Both the position numbers and the translations under genes were made by a program. The notes under the pieces were generated by a model that saw only the letters and a program-made list of their open reading frames with translations, had not been told where the DNA came from and made no database searches. A DNA stretch of 64,000 bases from Albula goreensis (lineage: Eukaryota; Chordata; Actinopteri; Albuliformes; Albulidae): contig CM040743.1 in assembly GCA_022829145.1 (NCBI GenBank), forward strand, positions 4,750,646-4,814,645, written 5' to 3'. Positions 35,110 to 46,255 of the stretch are shown in pieces (positions within the stretch are counted from its first letter, which is position 1; every line of letters starts with the position of its first letter).

Positions 35110-38100
35110 TTAGCAGGGTCCCATATATAAAAAGAGTGGAGGGGCCCAGAATTTCTAGCTACACCCCTGCCTGCCTTTCCATGCCCCAAACCTCCAGTGG
35201 GACAGGGGAAGGAAGGCCATGAGGAGCACTGCTCCACTCTGCCACTTTGACACACTGTATCATACTCCAGGGAGCCCAGACACAGCATGTCTACATCCCA
35301 CTCTGAGCCTGCAGGAGTCTTAAACATGGGCCGGGTGTCTTTAATCCCCCCCCGTTACTCCTCCAAGACGGCCTGATTGATTTTTAATCCCTCCATACGG
35401 AGAGTGTGCCCCCCCCCGCGACCCCCTTGCTTTTTCAGAGAAGGATTGGACAGGGTCTTGCGCCAAGCTAAATGCTCCATGACTTGCTGTTTACCCCGTA
35501 ATAATAATAATTATATAAACAGATTAGAGTTTGTCTCATTCTGTCCATTAATGCTGTTGGGTTCTTATTGAACTGGTGAGGATGAGGGCCTAAGGGTCCG
35601 GCAGTAGCACCATACGCCAGTAAAACATCGAACAAAACCCAAAACAATCCTGTGCGTTCATATGGGGGAAAAACTGTTTCTGAATGTGCTGAATATGGTA
35701 AGTAATTATCCAGGAAGTTTACTGGTGTGTAACTCTTCTGAATAGTGGTTTGAGCCAGGTGTGTAGGTAATTTGCAGTCTCGTGTTGTCGTCTCATACAA
35801 GCTCAGCAGCTCAGAGACCCAGAGCCCGAACTGTGCCTCGTTTCTCTGCTCTGCAGTGCCAGATTAGGCTGTGGAGCTGGAACTGGGGCCTGGTCACGGG
35901 AAAGCGGTCCAGACCACAGACTCTACACTCCAACCAGATACTCAACTCTACATTTCAAACACTGAGAAGCTCTACCTCCCTGACATTTAGGCCCAAACAC
36001 TACAGCTTGATGCGTGTTCTGAAAATGAACTCAGAGGGCTTGGAACAGGGACGGCACCCTGGCAACGAATGTTCTGTAGTGTAACATAGCACCCGAACCC
36101 CCTCCTGTTAGAAAGCAGAACTCTCCTTTAGTCAGGAGGCTGTGGTGACAGGAGGAGCATGAGAGCTGATTATCTGGTGTGGTTATAGAGTCTGTGCTCT
36201 GGCCGGTTTGTGGGCGCGTGGTCCCTCTAACTGCTGACTGCAATTACTCTTGACCCAGTAATTTGGTTTTGACTTCTTCTGTGAAGAAACGTGACATGCA
36301 GTCAAACTTTAGATTAGTTTGGTATTTCAAACTTCTGTGCATTCCTAAACGAGGTCTTGTTAGTTTTCATTTTCCCCCTTCGTGAACCCCGCCCCCGGTT
36401 TGAAGTTGAAAAGGAACTTGTGTTTGATGCTGGAGAATTGTGAGTATGCTGTCCCCAGCTACCGCTGTGCAGAGGAATCTGCAGCTACAGTGAAATCTCC
36501 CAGCTAAAAGCGCTAAGCTGAGCTATAAGAACATAAGCACTTTTTCCTTCTCAGTCATTTATTTAATTTCACCCTTGAGCAGAGACAATGTTTTGACCCT
36601 TCTATCCTCATCAGGTCACCTGACCAGGACTGGACAGACTAAACCGCTGTAATTACATAAATCACTTGGAAGCCTAACAACTATATGCAGTTATTTTCTT
36701 ATCCCCCCCGAGCAGATACAAGCATTTATAGTTTTGTGACTGTAGAGTTGTTCTTTTACGCTTTACGCTGGGAAAAATGACCGTTTTCCTCATTGGCACC
36801 TTCTGTAGAGTTTGCATTCCCGGGGAGGGCCAGTTTGATGCTATATGTGTGTACCAGCAGCTCTAATGGGGGAAAATGCATTTGGTGAGAGCACTGCTGT
36901 GCACAGTGGGGTGGGGGGGGGGGTTCCTTCATAAGCCATATCTGGAGGTGGTGTGAAATCTCTCATCCCAAATCTAGATCCTTGGTCTTGCACTACAAAA
37001 CAGTCTTTTTCATGAATTGTCTCTTACGTCAAGCTTGAAAAGTGTTAAATTTCAGCAACGTTTCCTCCAGTGTAAACAGACCCTGAGGAGTGGCCCTGAC
37101 CCTCATGAAGAGGTTGAGTGAGGGCAGGGAAGTCCAGCCATACAAACCCATTTCACCATTTTCTAGGTTTTACACGCTGCAGGTGTGTGTGGCTCAGTAC
37201 CTGCCTGCACTTATCTCTACAAACCATCCAACCCTAAACAACGTGGGGAGTGAATGTTTGTTTTTTTTAACCATGTCAGTGCTGAGATTTGTACCTTTTC
37301 TCACTGGTATTTAACTTGAAATGCAAGTTTACTTTAGCATTATGAGTTTGTTTGCCTTTATTGCTTTGATGTCACAAACAGTGTTAGGCCCTGTATCATA
37401 ACTTTTTAAAGTATGCTGCCTCCCTTGGTCTCCTCTGCTTAGTTGTTGTGATGTGTGTTTTAGAGGACCTTTCAAATCATGTTGCATTAGCGGGAGCGGC
37501 ACGTTAATAAGGAAATGAAGTTAAAAGGCAGCTCCCTGTTCCTTTATCTATAAAAAAAAAGTGATGGAATAAGATGTCTGACATTTCGGAGAAAAGTCGG
37601 CATCGTGACAAAACCTCATATCTCCATTTGTTTTGCCATTTTTGATGTTGAAGCATGAATAGAAAGCTGCTGTTCTGCTGCTTGTTAGCTAATTTTTTTT
37701 TCCCCCAAAAAACACCATGTGACTAAAGCTTATCCAGTATTATGTAATGATAAAATAGTTTCTCTTAGTTCTATTTATTTATTTAGTTATTTATAATTTT
37801 TATTTTATTTATTTTGAATTTTGTCTGGAGCTTGCGGTGAGTTTTCAGTCACATGGCTTTGAGCCGTGGCCAGGTGTCTTGTTTAGGCCTCTTCGCTGCA
37901 CCCAGACACAGGAAGTGAGGTCGACTGGACAGGCTTCTCCATTGGCCGTGCCATACATCTTAAAATGGCCGTAATGCTTTTTCCAGAAAGTTCTTAACCC
38001 CTGGAAAGTCCTTCCTGATGGACATTTGCCTTTTTGTGGCATGTGATGTTGCTCTGGTAGAGGCAGCGACTGCTGCTCTCTGGACATTGAAGTGAGGGTT

Positions 38101-38580
38101 TCTCAAACCGTGTTCTTCTCTCAGCACTTCCTGGATAGTAGCCTATGGGTGATTTATGGGCAAGCTCTTACTTGAAGTTGTGTTACTTGAGAATAACTTG
38201 CATTTGTGCCTGCATTCAGACATCCAAATGGCAACAGTCGCCATGGCGATTCTGATGTAAGCTGTGCCGGTAAGGAGGCGTGCATCAAGAACACATTTCT
38301 GAGAATTTGACCAGTGTGCACCTGCTGCCAAATACTGTGCTTGCCATGGCGACTGTAACTACAGAAAGTTATGTTCCCTGGTGATAGAGATCTCCCACAG
38401 AGTGTCTTGATAACTTCACATTTCTGTTAAATGTTTCCTGCAAATGTGATTGGTAGCAGATTTCTGAGGGTGAATTTGATTGGCCGTAATGATTTCTAGT
38501 TTAACACACCCACTTGGTGGTGTGATCGGTTAAACTTGACAATGACTGTGTGTTTGACAGGTGAAACTCTTTGCATACAG
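35110..38580. other. Non-coding stretch, little structure
   Basis: A G tract at 36908-36923 and an AT-rich (ATTT)n-like block at 37765-37820. No exon recognised. Confidence 0.55.
37609..37670 (+). repeat. Short dispersed repeat, also at 44632-44690
   Basis: TTTGCCATTTTTGATGTTGA then AGCATGAATAGAAAGCTGC parallels TTTGCTATTTTTGAGTTTGA then TACATGAATAGAAAGTTTGC at 44650. Family unknown. Confidence 0.35.
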
Positions 38581-38584
38581 GTGC

Positions 38585-38589
<5 letters not shown>

Positions 38590-38637
<48 letters not shown>

Positions 38638-38749
38638 CTGAATGTGTTTTTTTTAGAGTGTGTGTGTGTGTGTGTGCTGTGTGTGTGTTTGTGTGTTCGC
38701 TGTATGTGTTGTGTGTGTGTGTGCTGAATGTGTTTTTTTAAGAGTGTGT

Positions 38750-38781
<32 letters not shown>

Positions 38782-38955
38782 ATGTTCATATGTTTTATAG
38801 TGTGTGTGTGCATGCTGTATGTGTATATGTGTTGTGTGTGTGTGTGTGTGTGTTGTGTGTGTGTGTGTGCGCGTGTGTGTATATGTTTTGTGTGTGTGCG
38901 CGCGTGTGTGTGTGTGTGTGCATATGTGTGTGTGTGTGTGTGCGTGTGTGTGTTT
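38590..38955. repeat. Compound TG array with repeated GCTGAATGTGTTTTTT blocks
   Basis: TG runs alternate with GTGCTGAATGTGTTTTTTTAG (38636 and 38721) and GTGCTGTATGT, a higher-order repeat of about 85-95 bp. Confidence 0.92.
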
Positions 38956-39479
38956 TTTAAGCCCCGCAGGCACACGCTGCAGTGGCAGAGCAGCTGTAAT
39001 ATAGAAATGTAACATGAGCAGTATGGGGCTGTCAGCACCTCCAAAGCCTGCGGCCTGCATCTCCCTGGCTGAGTTCCCATAATCCTCTCCACCCATTGTG
39101 TGTTACAAGCCCTGCTCAGCCCTGGTTTTAGCATGCCACTTCTATTATATGGCCAGAAAGATTAAGTTAAAGATTAATGGAATTTAAATTATCTGGAGGT
39201 CACAAAACTCCACACAGAGCAATAATAAAAACAAAGTATAAAATTCAAATGCAACAGAAAAATGAAGAGTCAGAATCAGGTAAGCCGTAGCACATCTTGT
39301 AAATGCATTATTCAGAATCTGAATAATGAGTGTAAATGATAGTGAATGCAGTGTAAAGCCTCCCTCGCCATCTCGGTTTACTATTCAGACTAAAAATGTG
39401 TTTCTTATCGGCCTCCCGTGTCCACAGTGGATTCATTTTCCAAAAATTACTCTGATTATTGCAGCCTGCTGAGTCAGAA

Positions 39480-39665
39480 CAGACTGTGGCTGTCCTGGGA
39501 TCAGTATTAGATTAACAGGGAGCTCTCGGACAACAGCAGACATCTGTGCCTGAGCGCATAGTGACTGACCTGAGATCAGTTTGAAAAAAACGCGTAGATT
39601 TAGGACCACAGCGGACCACTGAGCCAGAGCACTGAGTGACTGACCTGAGATCAGCTTAATTTTGA
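39480..39665. repeat. Tandem GACCTGAGATCAG motifs, related to the palindromic family
   Basis: CCTGGGATCAGTATTAGATTAA at 39495, GACTGACCTGAGATCAGTTTG at 39563 and GACTGACCTGAGATCAGCTTA at 39638 form three spaced copies about 70 bp apart, each preceded by GAGC(G/A)C(A/T)... The unit appears to be a repeated half of the palindromic element. Confidence 0.45.
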
Positions 39666-39798
39666 CCATGCTGCCCTCAGAAGACAGCAGATGGCCAAGC
39701 AGGAAGTTTGAGCGTCTGGTAATGAACGGTTCAGTTCTCTGTACCAGTCAGTGCAGTTTAGGACATGGTGGCTGTGGGCCTGCAGCCAAGGGCCTGTG

Positions 39799-40086
39799 TG
39801 TGTGTGTGTGTGTGTGTGTGTAACAGAGAGAACATGTGCCAGCTCAGGGCACATGGTGACAGTACAGTGCCTGTGTGCAATCTTGGAATTCTGGGAACCC
39901 TAGTGCATCGTGGAAAGAGCTGCTAACAAACATGTACTGTACATACTTGTATTTGCTTGAATGCAGGCACGTACATATTTGTGTTTATGCACATATGTAG
40001 CCTATGTCTTAGAGTGTGTGTGTGTGTGTGTGTGTCTGTGTGTGTCTGTGACTGTGTGTATGTGTGTGTGTGTCTGTGACTGTGTG
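39799..40086. repeat. Two short TG arrays
   Basis: Pure TG at 39799-39821; TG with TCTGTGAC interruptions at 40013-40086. Confidence 0.9.
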
Positions 40087-41127
40087 GGAACTGGAGCAGT
40101 AAGCCAGCAAAGCCCCAGTCACTCAGTGCTGTCTTTGATCTGATAATACAAGAATTCAGCCACACAAAGACAGTGAAAGGTGTGTAGTGGGTACACCCTA
40201 GGTGTGGTTGATAGAGCTCTCTCCCTCCCTCTCATACAACAATATCGCCAAAGAAATTAACAGTGAAACAAGACAAAACATATTGGCTATTAATACGGTT
40301 ACAATGGGGAAAAAGGTAGCTCTCTCCCTCCCTCACTTTCTGCCTCACTCTCTTAGAGCCGAAGGCAATGAAATTAACCAGGTCCTAACCACAGTAAGCT
40401 TCTGTTGCGGTAAGGGTCTGTTTGTTCCCTTAGCAACGGCATGCGCTTTTTTTTTTTTTTTAAATACCGTTCAAGTTCCAACTTCCTTCCATGGAGAATT
40501 CCATCACAAAAACGTGCTCCACAAACAATGGGCTGGTATAAGATGTTTGGTTCTCCTCCTCAGACTGCCGTGTGAAGGATCCATTTCATGTCGGGTCACA
40601 AGCACTCACCTGTCCGTCCTGTGTGCGCTGCTCCAGTCACCCACGCCCCCGGGCCGAGGGGGCGGTTTGGGGTCTGTCCTGCTTCGATTCCCGCACCGCC
40701 TGGCTCTGTATGTCCAAGACTCATAGGGAGAAAGAGAGGCTTTCAGTACCCTCTTAGAAATCCACAAACCCCTTTGCATTAGAGAACGTGTCATGGTCCA
40801 GTCCCAGAGCGTCTGTGTGTCTGCTGGTTTTTGGTGTGTTTCAGCTCTTAAGTGCTTTTATGCAAGTCACTGACTGATCAGAGAGCCAATCAGTGCACCT
40901 CCTTAAGTAGGCCTGAATTAGCTGCAGATGGACCTGGAGACACCACAGCCTGCCCGGACGGGTCATAAGTGGTGTTGTACCGGTCACTGCTGCTGTGGGT
41001 GCTCTTCTGTCCTATCTCTGTAAGTCATGCCGGTTAAGGGTGTCTGCTAAATGATCTTGTGATATAATATCATTTTTGAATTTGTTTGACTACATCATTT
41101 TATGTGTATGCAGCCAAAATGGTGGGT

Positions 41128-41345
41128 CAGCCTGTAGTCTAGTGGCAAAGGTACATGACTGGGACCCTTGAGGTTGCTGGCTCAAGCCCCAGTCCAGCCA
41201 CAGCAAGAACACCATTGCTTTTGGGCCCTTGAGCAAGGCCATTAACCCTACATTACTCCCAGGGTGGATTGTCTCTTGGTTAGCCTAATCAACTGTAAGT
41301 CTCTTTGGATGAAAGTGTCAGCTAAAAAACGGTATTGTAATATAA
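41128..41345 (+). mobile_element. tRNA-derived SINE copy of a second subfamily
   Basis: Head GTAGTCTAGTGGCAAAGGTA, B box GGTTGCTGGCTCAAGCCCC, mid-body CCCTTGAGCAAGGCCATTAA, tail GTAAGTCTCTTTGGATGAAA then GTCAGCTAAAAAAC and GTATTGTAATATAATGG. Nearly full length. A separate tail piece lies at 41015-41065 (GTCTGCTAAATGATC). Confidence 0.7.
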
Positions 41346-41912
41346 TGGTGACTGTCTTTGATTTGGGAAAGGATTTTCTCATTCTCTGTCAAATATAAAT
41401 CCCATATATAAAGAGATACTTCATTTATTTTATGAACTTGTGGTCCATTGTATTGTCCTTCATACTGTAGCGCTCTTGCGAGGAAGGCCATTACAGTTTC
41501 ATCGGCCATTTTGTGTGTTCGATGTATTTGCAGTAGCGCAGTCTTTTGGCTTGGTAATGCCGAGCAGTGACATCCAGAACCCAGAATGTTCTTTCGCCCT
41601 CGTCACCCTCATCGTTTCAGCGTGAAATGGGCGCGGCTGTCACTTTCGCACCAGTCACCGGAGGCTCAAAGGTTTTGTGTGAGCTGGCCAAACGCAGCCG
41701 AGCGCAGCCAGAGTTCATTGGGTTGTGTTTGTGAAATGCCTTGCGGCAGATGGGCTGCGCTTTGTTTGTGTTTGGAATATGGCCTCCTCGTGCTGCGGGG
41801 ACTGTCAGATATCCAGCGTTTTGGAGGCGGCACCCTCCCTCTGCATGAGGCTGTGCTCCCCGAGGCAGTGCAGGGGGTCTGGCTGTACCCCTCCTGTGGA
41901 CCAGGGGGTTTA

Positions 41913-41917
<5 letters not shown>

Positions 41918-41944
<27 letters not shown>
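41918..41944. repeat. (TG)n microsatellite
   Basis: About 13 TG units followed by a GAGA run. Confidence 0.95.
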
Positions 41945-41946
<2 letters not shown>

Positions 41947-42349
41947 CTGAGAGAGAGAGAGAGCTTGTGTTTGAAATGTTTGTGAGAGACTGAAAGAGTA
42001 AGCAAGTTTCAGAGACAGAGAATGTTAGTGTTTGTGTATGTGTGTGTGAGATGCTGCATGGAAACACAACAAAACATGGAAACACTAAAACTGCACTGTC
42101 AACACCGTTCCAAATATCGAGTAGAAACCTTGGGTGAAATGTACGGTCTGATGGCGGGTGTGTGGGTAATGGTGTACTCATATAGAAACTGCCCCGGCCT
42201 GCAGCAGGAAGCTGTGGCGCAGTGCTTCTTATTGTAAGGCCAGAGTCACCACAGTTTCCTTTTGCTCTAATGAGTAATTTGGGTTTTCTCCAGGGGTCAC
42301 GTGGTTTGTGGTTAGCGTTAGCGGCTTTCCTGTGAGGAAGGCGTGGGTC

Positions 42350-42585
42350 GTGGGGGCGGTTGGGGGTGAGGAGGGGCAGAGAGCACAGGGGTGGGGAGAG
42401 GAAGGGGGTGGGGGGAGTGAGTCAGCACCATTCTAAATGTGGCACCGGAGGGCCTGCCGGTTTTGGTTGGCAGGTAAACGTTACTATAACACAAGAGTCG
42501 GACTTCCACAGGGAAGGGTGTGGGGGGGGGGGGGTAGCGGAACATCCAGAGCTGTGGACATGGAAAAGGGGGGGGGGGGGGTGGA
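42350..42585 (+). other. G-run-rich segment, G-quadruplex potential
   Basis: 42350-42418 has at least six G runs of 4 or more within 70 bp (GGGGGCGGTTGGGGG, GGGGTGGGG, GGGGGTGGGGGG). Two longer homopolymer G tracts follow at 42522-42534 and 42568-42581. Confidence 0.6.
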
Positions 42586-43330
42586 TTTGGTGGGGATTTC
42601 CGCCCAAAGTGGGAGGCTATAAATACAGAACAAACATCAGTGTAGAGGGACCGGGGATGTTAGCGCCCTGCGCTGAAAGTAACGCCGGGAATGTGCTGCT
42701 ATTTTTGGAGTATTCCGACCCCTCCCCTCACCCTTAACCCCCCAACCTCTACTCCTGTGGGGCTCAAAATTTTGTGAATGGAACTTTCTCGGTATCAAGG
42801 GTTCCCTGGGAGTACATTTTTAACTCTGTTATATTTTTTTTTTTTTTTAAAGGTATTTATTTTTCCATTGGAAATTCCCCTTGCCTACATGCTTGTGTCT
42901 GGAGTCTAGAAACACTCCCAGATGGCTCTCATGAGCACTGTAAATCTTCCCCGACTTTCAGTTTTTATTTTTATATCATGTCTTTATCTGCATTCCAGTG
43001 CCTTTTATTTATGTGAGTCCTGTTTTTGGAAAACACTTTTTTGAGGGCACTGTGAAAAAAGCTGAGGGATTTTCCACAATGTTACACCATAAAAATGAAA
43101 CTTAAAAATATGTGAAAAAGTGCTTCATGTAAACAAATTATTCTTATTCTAAAACGGGATAAGAATAAACAATCGATAAAGTATCTGAAAAGAAGTAATG
43201 TAATGTCAAAACTTGTTTGTAAAAAGCAAGAAAATGTGAGAAAATTAAAACCACAAAAAAACAAGATTTACTGTTTCAAATTAAGTTTATAGTTGTTAAA
43301 ATGTCAATTTTTTTGCAGTTTATCATATTG

Positions 43331-43333
<3 letters not shown>

Positions 43334-43364
<31 letters not shown>

Positions 43365-43391
43365 ATGTGTGTGTGTGTGTGTGTGTGTGTG
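43334..43391. repeat. (TG)n microsatellite
   Basis: TG run with one GCATG interruption, then a T run. Confidence 0.97.
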
Positions 43392-43871
43392 TTTTTTTTT
43401 CTTTCCACTGTTTAAGTTGACCTGTAGACATTGGGGGTGGGGCTTGGGGGTGGTGCTTGTTGGCATGGCAACCATGACAAAGACCATAAAGAGATGGAAG
43501 GTAGAAGGACGGTCCTGTCCTCCGTTGTGATGAGTGGGCGGGGGCTCAGGGGTGTGGCGTGGTGCTGCAGGATGTGGTCGTGCTCAGACCGTGTTAAGGA
43601 AGTCACAGACAGGGCTCTGTGTCCTTCGCGGAATAGAGAGTCGTGCCACTCCAGGATGGAGTCAGCGTAGGTGTATGATTATCATGATGTATTTTGACAG
43701 CCTCCATAGCAGACAAACCGCTGTGTGAGAGTGAGAGAGAGTACGTGTGCGTCTGCATGTATGCATGCACACTTGTACACATTGTGCGCAGTATTTGCAC
43801 TGTGGCAGGGGCTCATTTCTGACTCCCGACAGCTGCGAACAGCAATAACACATGACATATGGTATCCAGCA

Positions 43872-44000
43872 CTGCATTACATTCATTTCAAAATGAAGCA
43901 TCACAGTACTGTTTGTCATGAGTACCATGCCCAAGGGTACAATGGCAATTCCCTTGCTGGGAATTGAACCTGCAACCTCCGACTTACAAGCCTAGCTAAC
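43872..44000 (-). mobile_element. SINE copy, minus strand
   Basis: CATGCCCAAGGGTACAATGG, GGGAATTGAACCTGCAACCT (inverted B box) and TTACAAGCCTAGCTAACATAG (inverted head). Confidence 0.65.
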
Positions 44001-44104
44001 ATAGACTAAGCATGCTAGCACTTTTGTTTGACATCCCATCATGAGAATTTTGGGAAGCTGTGCATTCATTCAGAAGCAGGGTTAGTAAATTCATGTGTGT
44101 ATTT

Positions 44105-44235
44105 GTGAATGTAGAAGAACATAACTTGTAGTGAAGAGAACAGGCCATTCAATTCAGCTATGCACACCATTTGCAGACAGTCTACAGAGTATCCAGCACT
44201 GTATCAAGCCTGGACTTGAACACTCCAATCCCATG
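44105..44235 (-). mobile_element. Retroelement 3'-end fragment, copy 2
   Basis: Reverse complement reads GTTCAAGTCCAGGCTTGATA, CAGTGCTGGATACTCTGTAG, then GAATGGCCTGTTCTC and ATGTTCTT, matching the fragment at 17060-17240. Confidence 0.5.
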
Positions 44236-44239
44236 TATT

Positions 44240-45540
44240 TGTATGCATGTATGTGTTTGTATGCGTGCGTGTATGTAAGCGTATGTAAACGGCAGTAATG
44301 GCAAGACAGGCTGTCGGCTCGCAGTGTGTGTTGTAGCGTTTTTCTGGCCCTGGCGCGGGCCGTTGCCGTGGTCTCCTCCAGCAGTTTGACTCAGAGTTTC
44401 CCCCCTCTGCGACGGGCCCTCTTTGGGCCGCGGCGCTGCTGAGAGATTCCAGTCTCGGTCCCGGGTCAGAGTGACATCATCAGGCCGGGCTTTTTGTGAG
44501 CCCCGGCCCACTCTCCAGAGAGCGGGACATCTGTGAGGGGAAGAGAGAAACTGCGCCTGAAAATCATATGAACATTTTATATGTATATTACAAAATCATA
44601 CAGCCAGTGTTGCAAAACAGAGGGGAAAAAAAACCCTTTTATTCCATATTTTGCTATTTTTGAGTTTGATACATGAATAGAAAGTTTGCATCACCATTTA
44701 TGTTCCATGGAATGCTTAATGGTCCCGAGACTCATAAAGTTTCCTAAAACTTTAGAAGTTCTTTTTTTGTAGATGCAAGGGTTTTGTTGGCATACCAACA
44801 TTGTGTGAGGTTATGTGTCTATGTGTGTGTGTGTGTGTGTGTGTGTCTGTCTGTCTGTGTGAGCGCGTGTGTGCACACATCCAGGAGCTGGAGGAGTGAA
44901 TTGGATTGGATAGGGCAAGAATGGGATTTGAGTTGAATTTTTTCCTAATTGTAATTGATTCTTATTGAATATATTGGATGGATTTTTGTTCTGGCAAATT
45001 GAAGTCTTTGTGACTGTGCTCTGTGTATGTGCATGTTTGACTGCGTGTGTGTGTGTCTGTGTTTGTTTGCTTTTGACTCTGCCTGTCTGTCTGTCTGTCT
45101 GTTGCATGTGCATGCACTCATGTCTGCCAGTTCTGCATGGCTTTGTGTTCCACTGGCCATGTTAAGCTGCAGCTGGCGGACAGACAGCATGTCATGAAGA
45201 CATGAACACACACACCCACACACACACCCACACCCCTGCGGTGTCCAGGACGGCTCACCCCAAATCGCGTGTTATGCGTTTGCTTCAAAGAATGATTCAG
45301 TAATGGGATAAGCTACGTCTCCGTGAGTCACCCAGCGGTGATGTAAGCCGTCCCAGCCCGTCCATATAAAACGGGCACTTTTTCAGGGAAGGGGTGGAGG
45401 GGTGGAGGGGGGGGCAGCAGGTGAGGGGAAACTCCACATCAGATCTGGGGGCTGGCACAGAGCTGTGGAAAAAGCACCCAGACACACACACATGGCGGGG
45501 TCTGTGATCACCCCAGCGGAAACATCCTGAGTGTCTGCTG
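44240..45540. other. Non-coding stretch upstream of the first PDZ exon
   Basis: 44330-44520 is GC-rich with several CpG (GCGGGCCGTTGCCG, GGGCCGCGGCGCTGC) and could be regulatory. 45390-45430 is GGGGTGGAGG-rich. No start-codon exon matching the family was recognised. Confidence 0.5.
44817..44872. repeat. TG/TCTG array
   Basis: TG run, then CTGTCTGTCTG and GCGCGTG. Confidence 0.9.
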
Positions 45541-45542
45541 TC

Positions 45543-45598
45543 TCCTTCCAGCGCCTTCCTGGGATCCCGCTCCTTCCAGCGCCTTCCTGGGATCCCGC
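45543..45598. repeat. Perfect 28-bp tandem duplication
   Basis: TCCTTCCAGCGCCTTCCTGG then GATCCCGC occurs twice back to back with no difference, about 320 bp before the first PDZ exon. Confidence 0.95.
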
Positions 45599-45915
45599 CG
45601 TCCCCTTTCGCTTTTGGCCTTTCACTTCGCGCGCCGGTGAAAAGGAGCATTATCCTGCATAAACGCTTTATCCAGGCCTATTACGTGTGAAAATAGTGTT
45701 TCTTTCTCTGTCAGAGCCATATTGTTTGTAGCAGGGCTTTTTTAAATTTTTTTCTTCTCGTCGTCTCTCTGCAGAATAAGTGAATGCTTGTTTAGCTCAT
45801 AGTGACCTGGATTCACATCGTTTTGCTGTTTTTGTGACCCTGTGGAGAACGTCCTGAACTCACCACTGCTGTGTTTTTTTTGTGTTTCTGTCTCTTCCCC
45901 CTTGACTTTTTACAG

Positions 45916-45966
45916 GCCAATCAGAAGGATGGGCGGCAGAGGGGGCGGGGTGAGGGAGTGGGCGTG
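45916..45966 (+). promoter_or_regulatory. CCAAT box and GC-box cluster overlapping exon 5' end
   Basis: GCCAATCAG at 45916 matches the NF-Y consensus. It is followed within 50 bp by GGGCGG, GGGGGCGGGG and GGGCGTGG, typical Sp1/KLF sites. The run coincides with the Gly/Arg-rich, less conserved start of the first PDZ exon. It could be an internal promoter element, or simply how this low-complexity peptide is encoded. Confidence 0.3.
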
Positions 45967-46113
45967 GTTCCTAGGGAAGAGGAAGAGGAGGAGTTTTTCT
46001 CCTGGCCCGGCCCCAAAACGCTCCGACTCCACCGCACCTCGCAAGGATTCGGCTTCACGCTGCGCCACTTCATCGTTTACCCGCCAGAGTCCGCCATCCA
46101 CTCCTCCCTCAAG
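45916..46113 (+). CDS. arhgap21/23: ARHGAP21/23-family RhoGAP, internal coding exon with the start of the PDZ domain
   Basis: Seen: a 198-nt exon (66 codons, phase 0 at both ends) between a strong acceptor (pyrimidine tract ending TTTTTACAG) and a consensus donor (AAG/GTGAGT). It encodes a basic Gly/Arg-rich segment, a six-Glu run, then FFSWPGPKT and [21 protein letters not shown] is the PDZ carboxylate-binding loop. Known: ARHGAP21 and ARHGAP23 are large cytoplasmic or Golgi-associated GTPase activators for Rho and Cdc42 with PDZ, PH and RhoGAP domains; this near-N-terminal stretch is strongly conserved. Inferred: WPGPKT and RTSQGFGF look more like ARHGAP21, while HSSLK followed by EEENG looks more like ARHGAP23, so the paralogue is unresolved. 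The exon holds no in-frame ATG, so the start codon lies in an upstream exon that I could not identify. Confidence 0.93.
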
Positions 46114-46185
46114 GTGAGTCACTCACTCACTCACTCACTCACACGTGCATACAGAGTCCGCTGTCCACTCCTCCCTCAAGGTGAG
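46085..46185 (+). repeat. 67-bp-offset tandem duplication of exon 3' end and splice donor
   Basis: The 34 bases at 46085-46118 (last 29 exonic bases plus GTGAG) recur at 46152-46185 with two substitutions. The second copy still reads ESAVHSSLK against ESAIHSSLK, followed by AAG/GTGAGA. Between the copies is a CTCA-type repeat. The copy lies in the intron and is not expected to be coding, but its donor looks functional. Confidence 0.85.
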
Positions 46186-46200
46186 ATTCGTTTACACACT

Positions 46201-46255
<55 letters not shown>

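Noticed and set aside
38496..39134. 212-codon His/Thr-rich minus-strand frame
   Set aside because: Reading of a TG microsatellite array on the opposite strand.
40202..40726. 174-codon plus-strand frame
   Set aside because: Mixed composition with a T-run (Phe) block and no family resemblance. Includes repeated CTCTCTCCCTCCCTC sequence.
45871..45915. In-frame extension upstream of the PDZ exon ([17 protein letters not shown])
   Set aside because: It is the intronic pyrimidine tract and AG acceptor, with no ATG.
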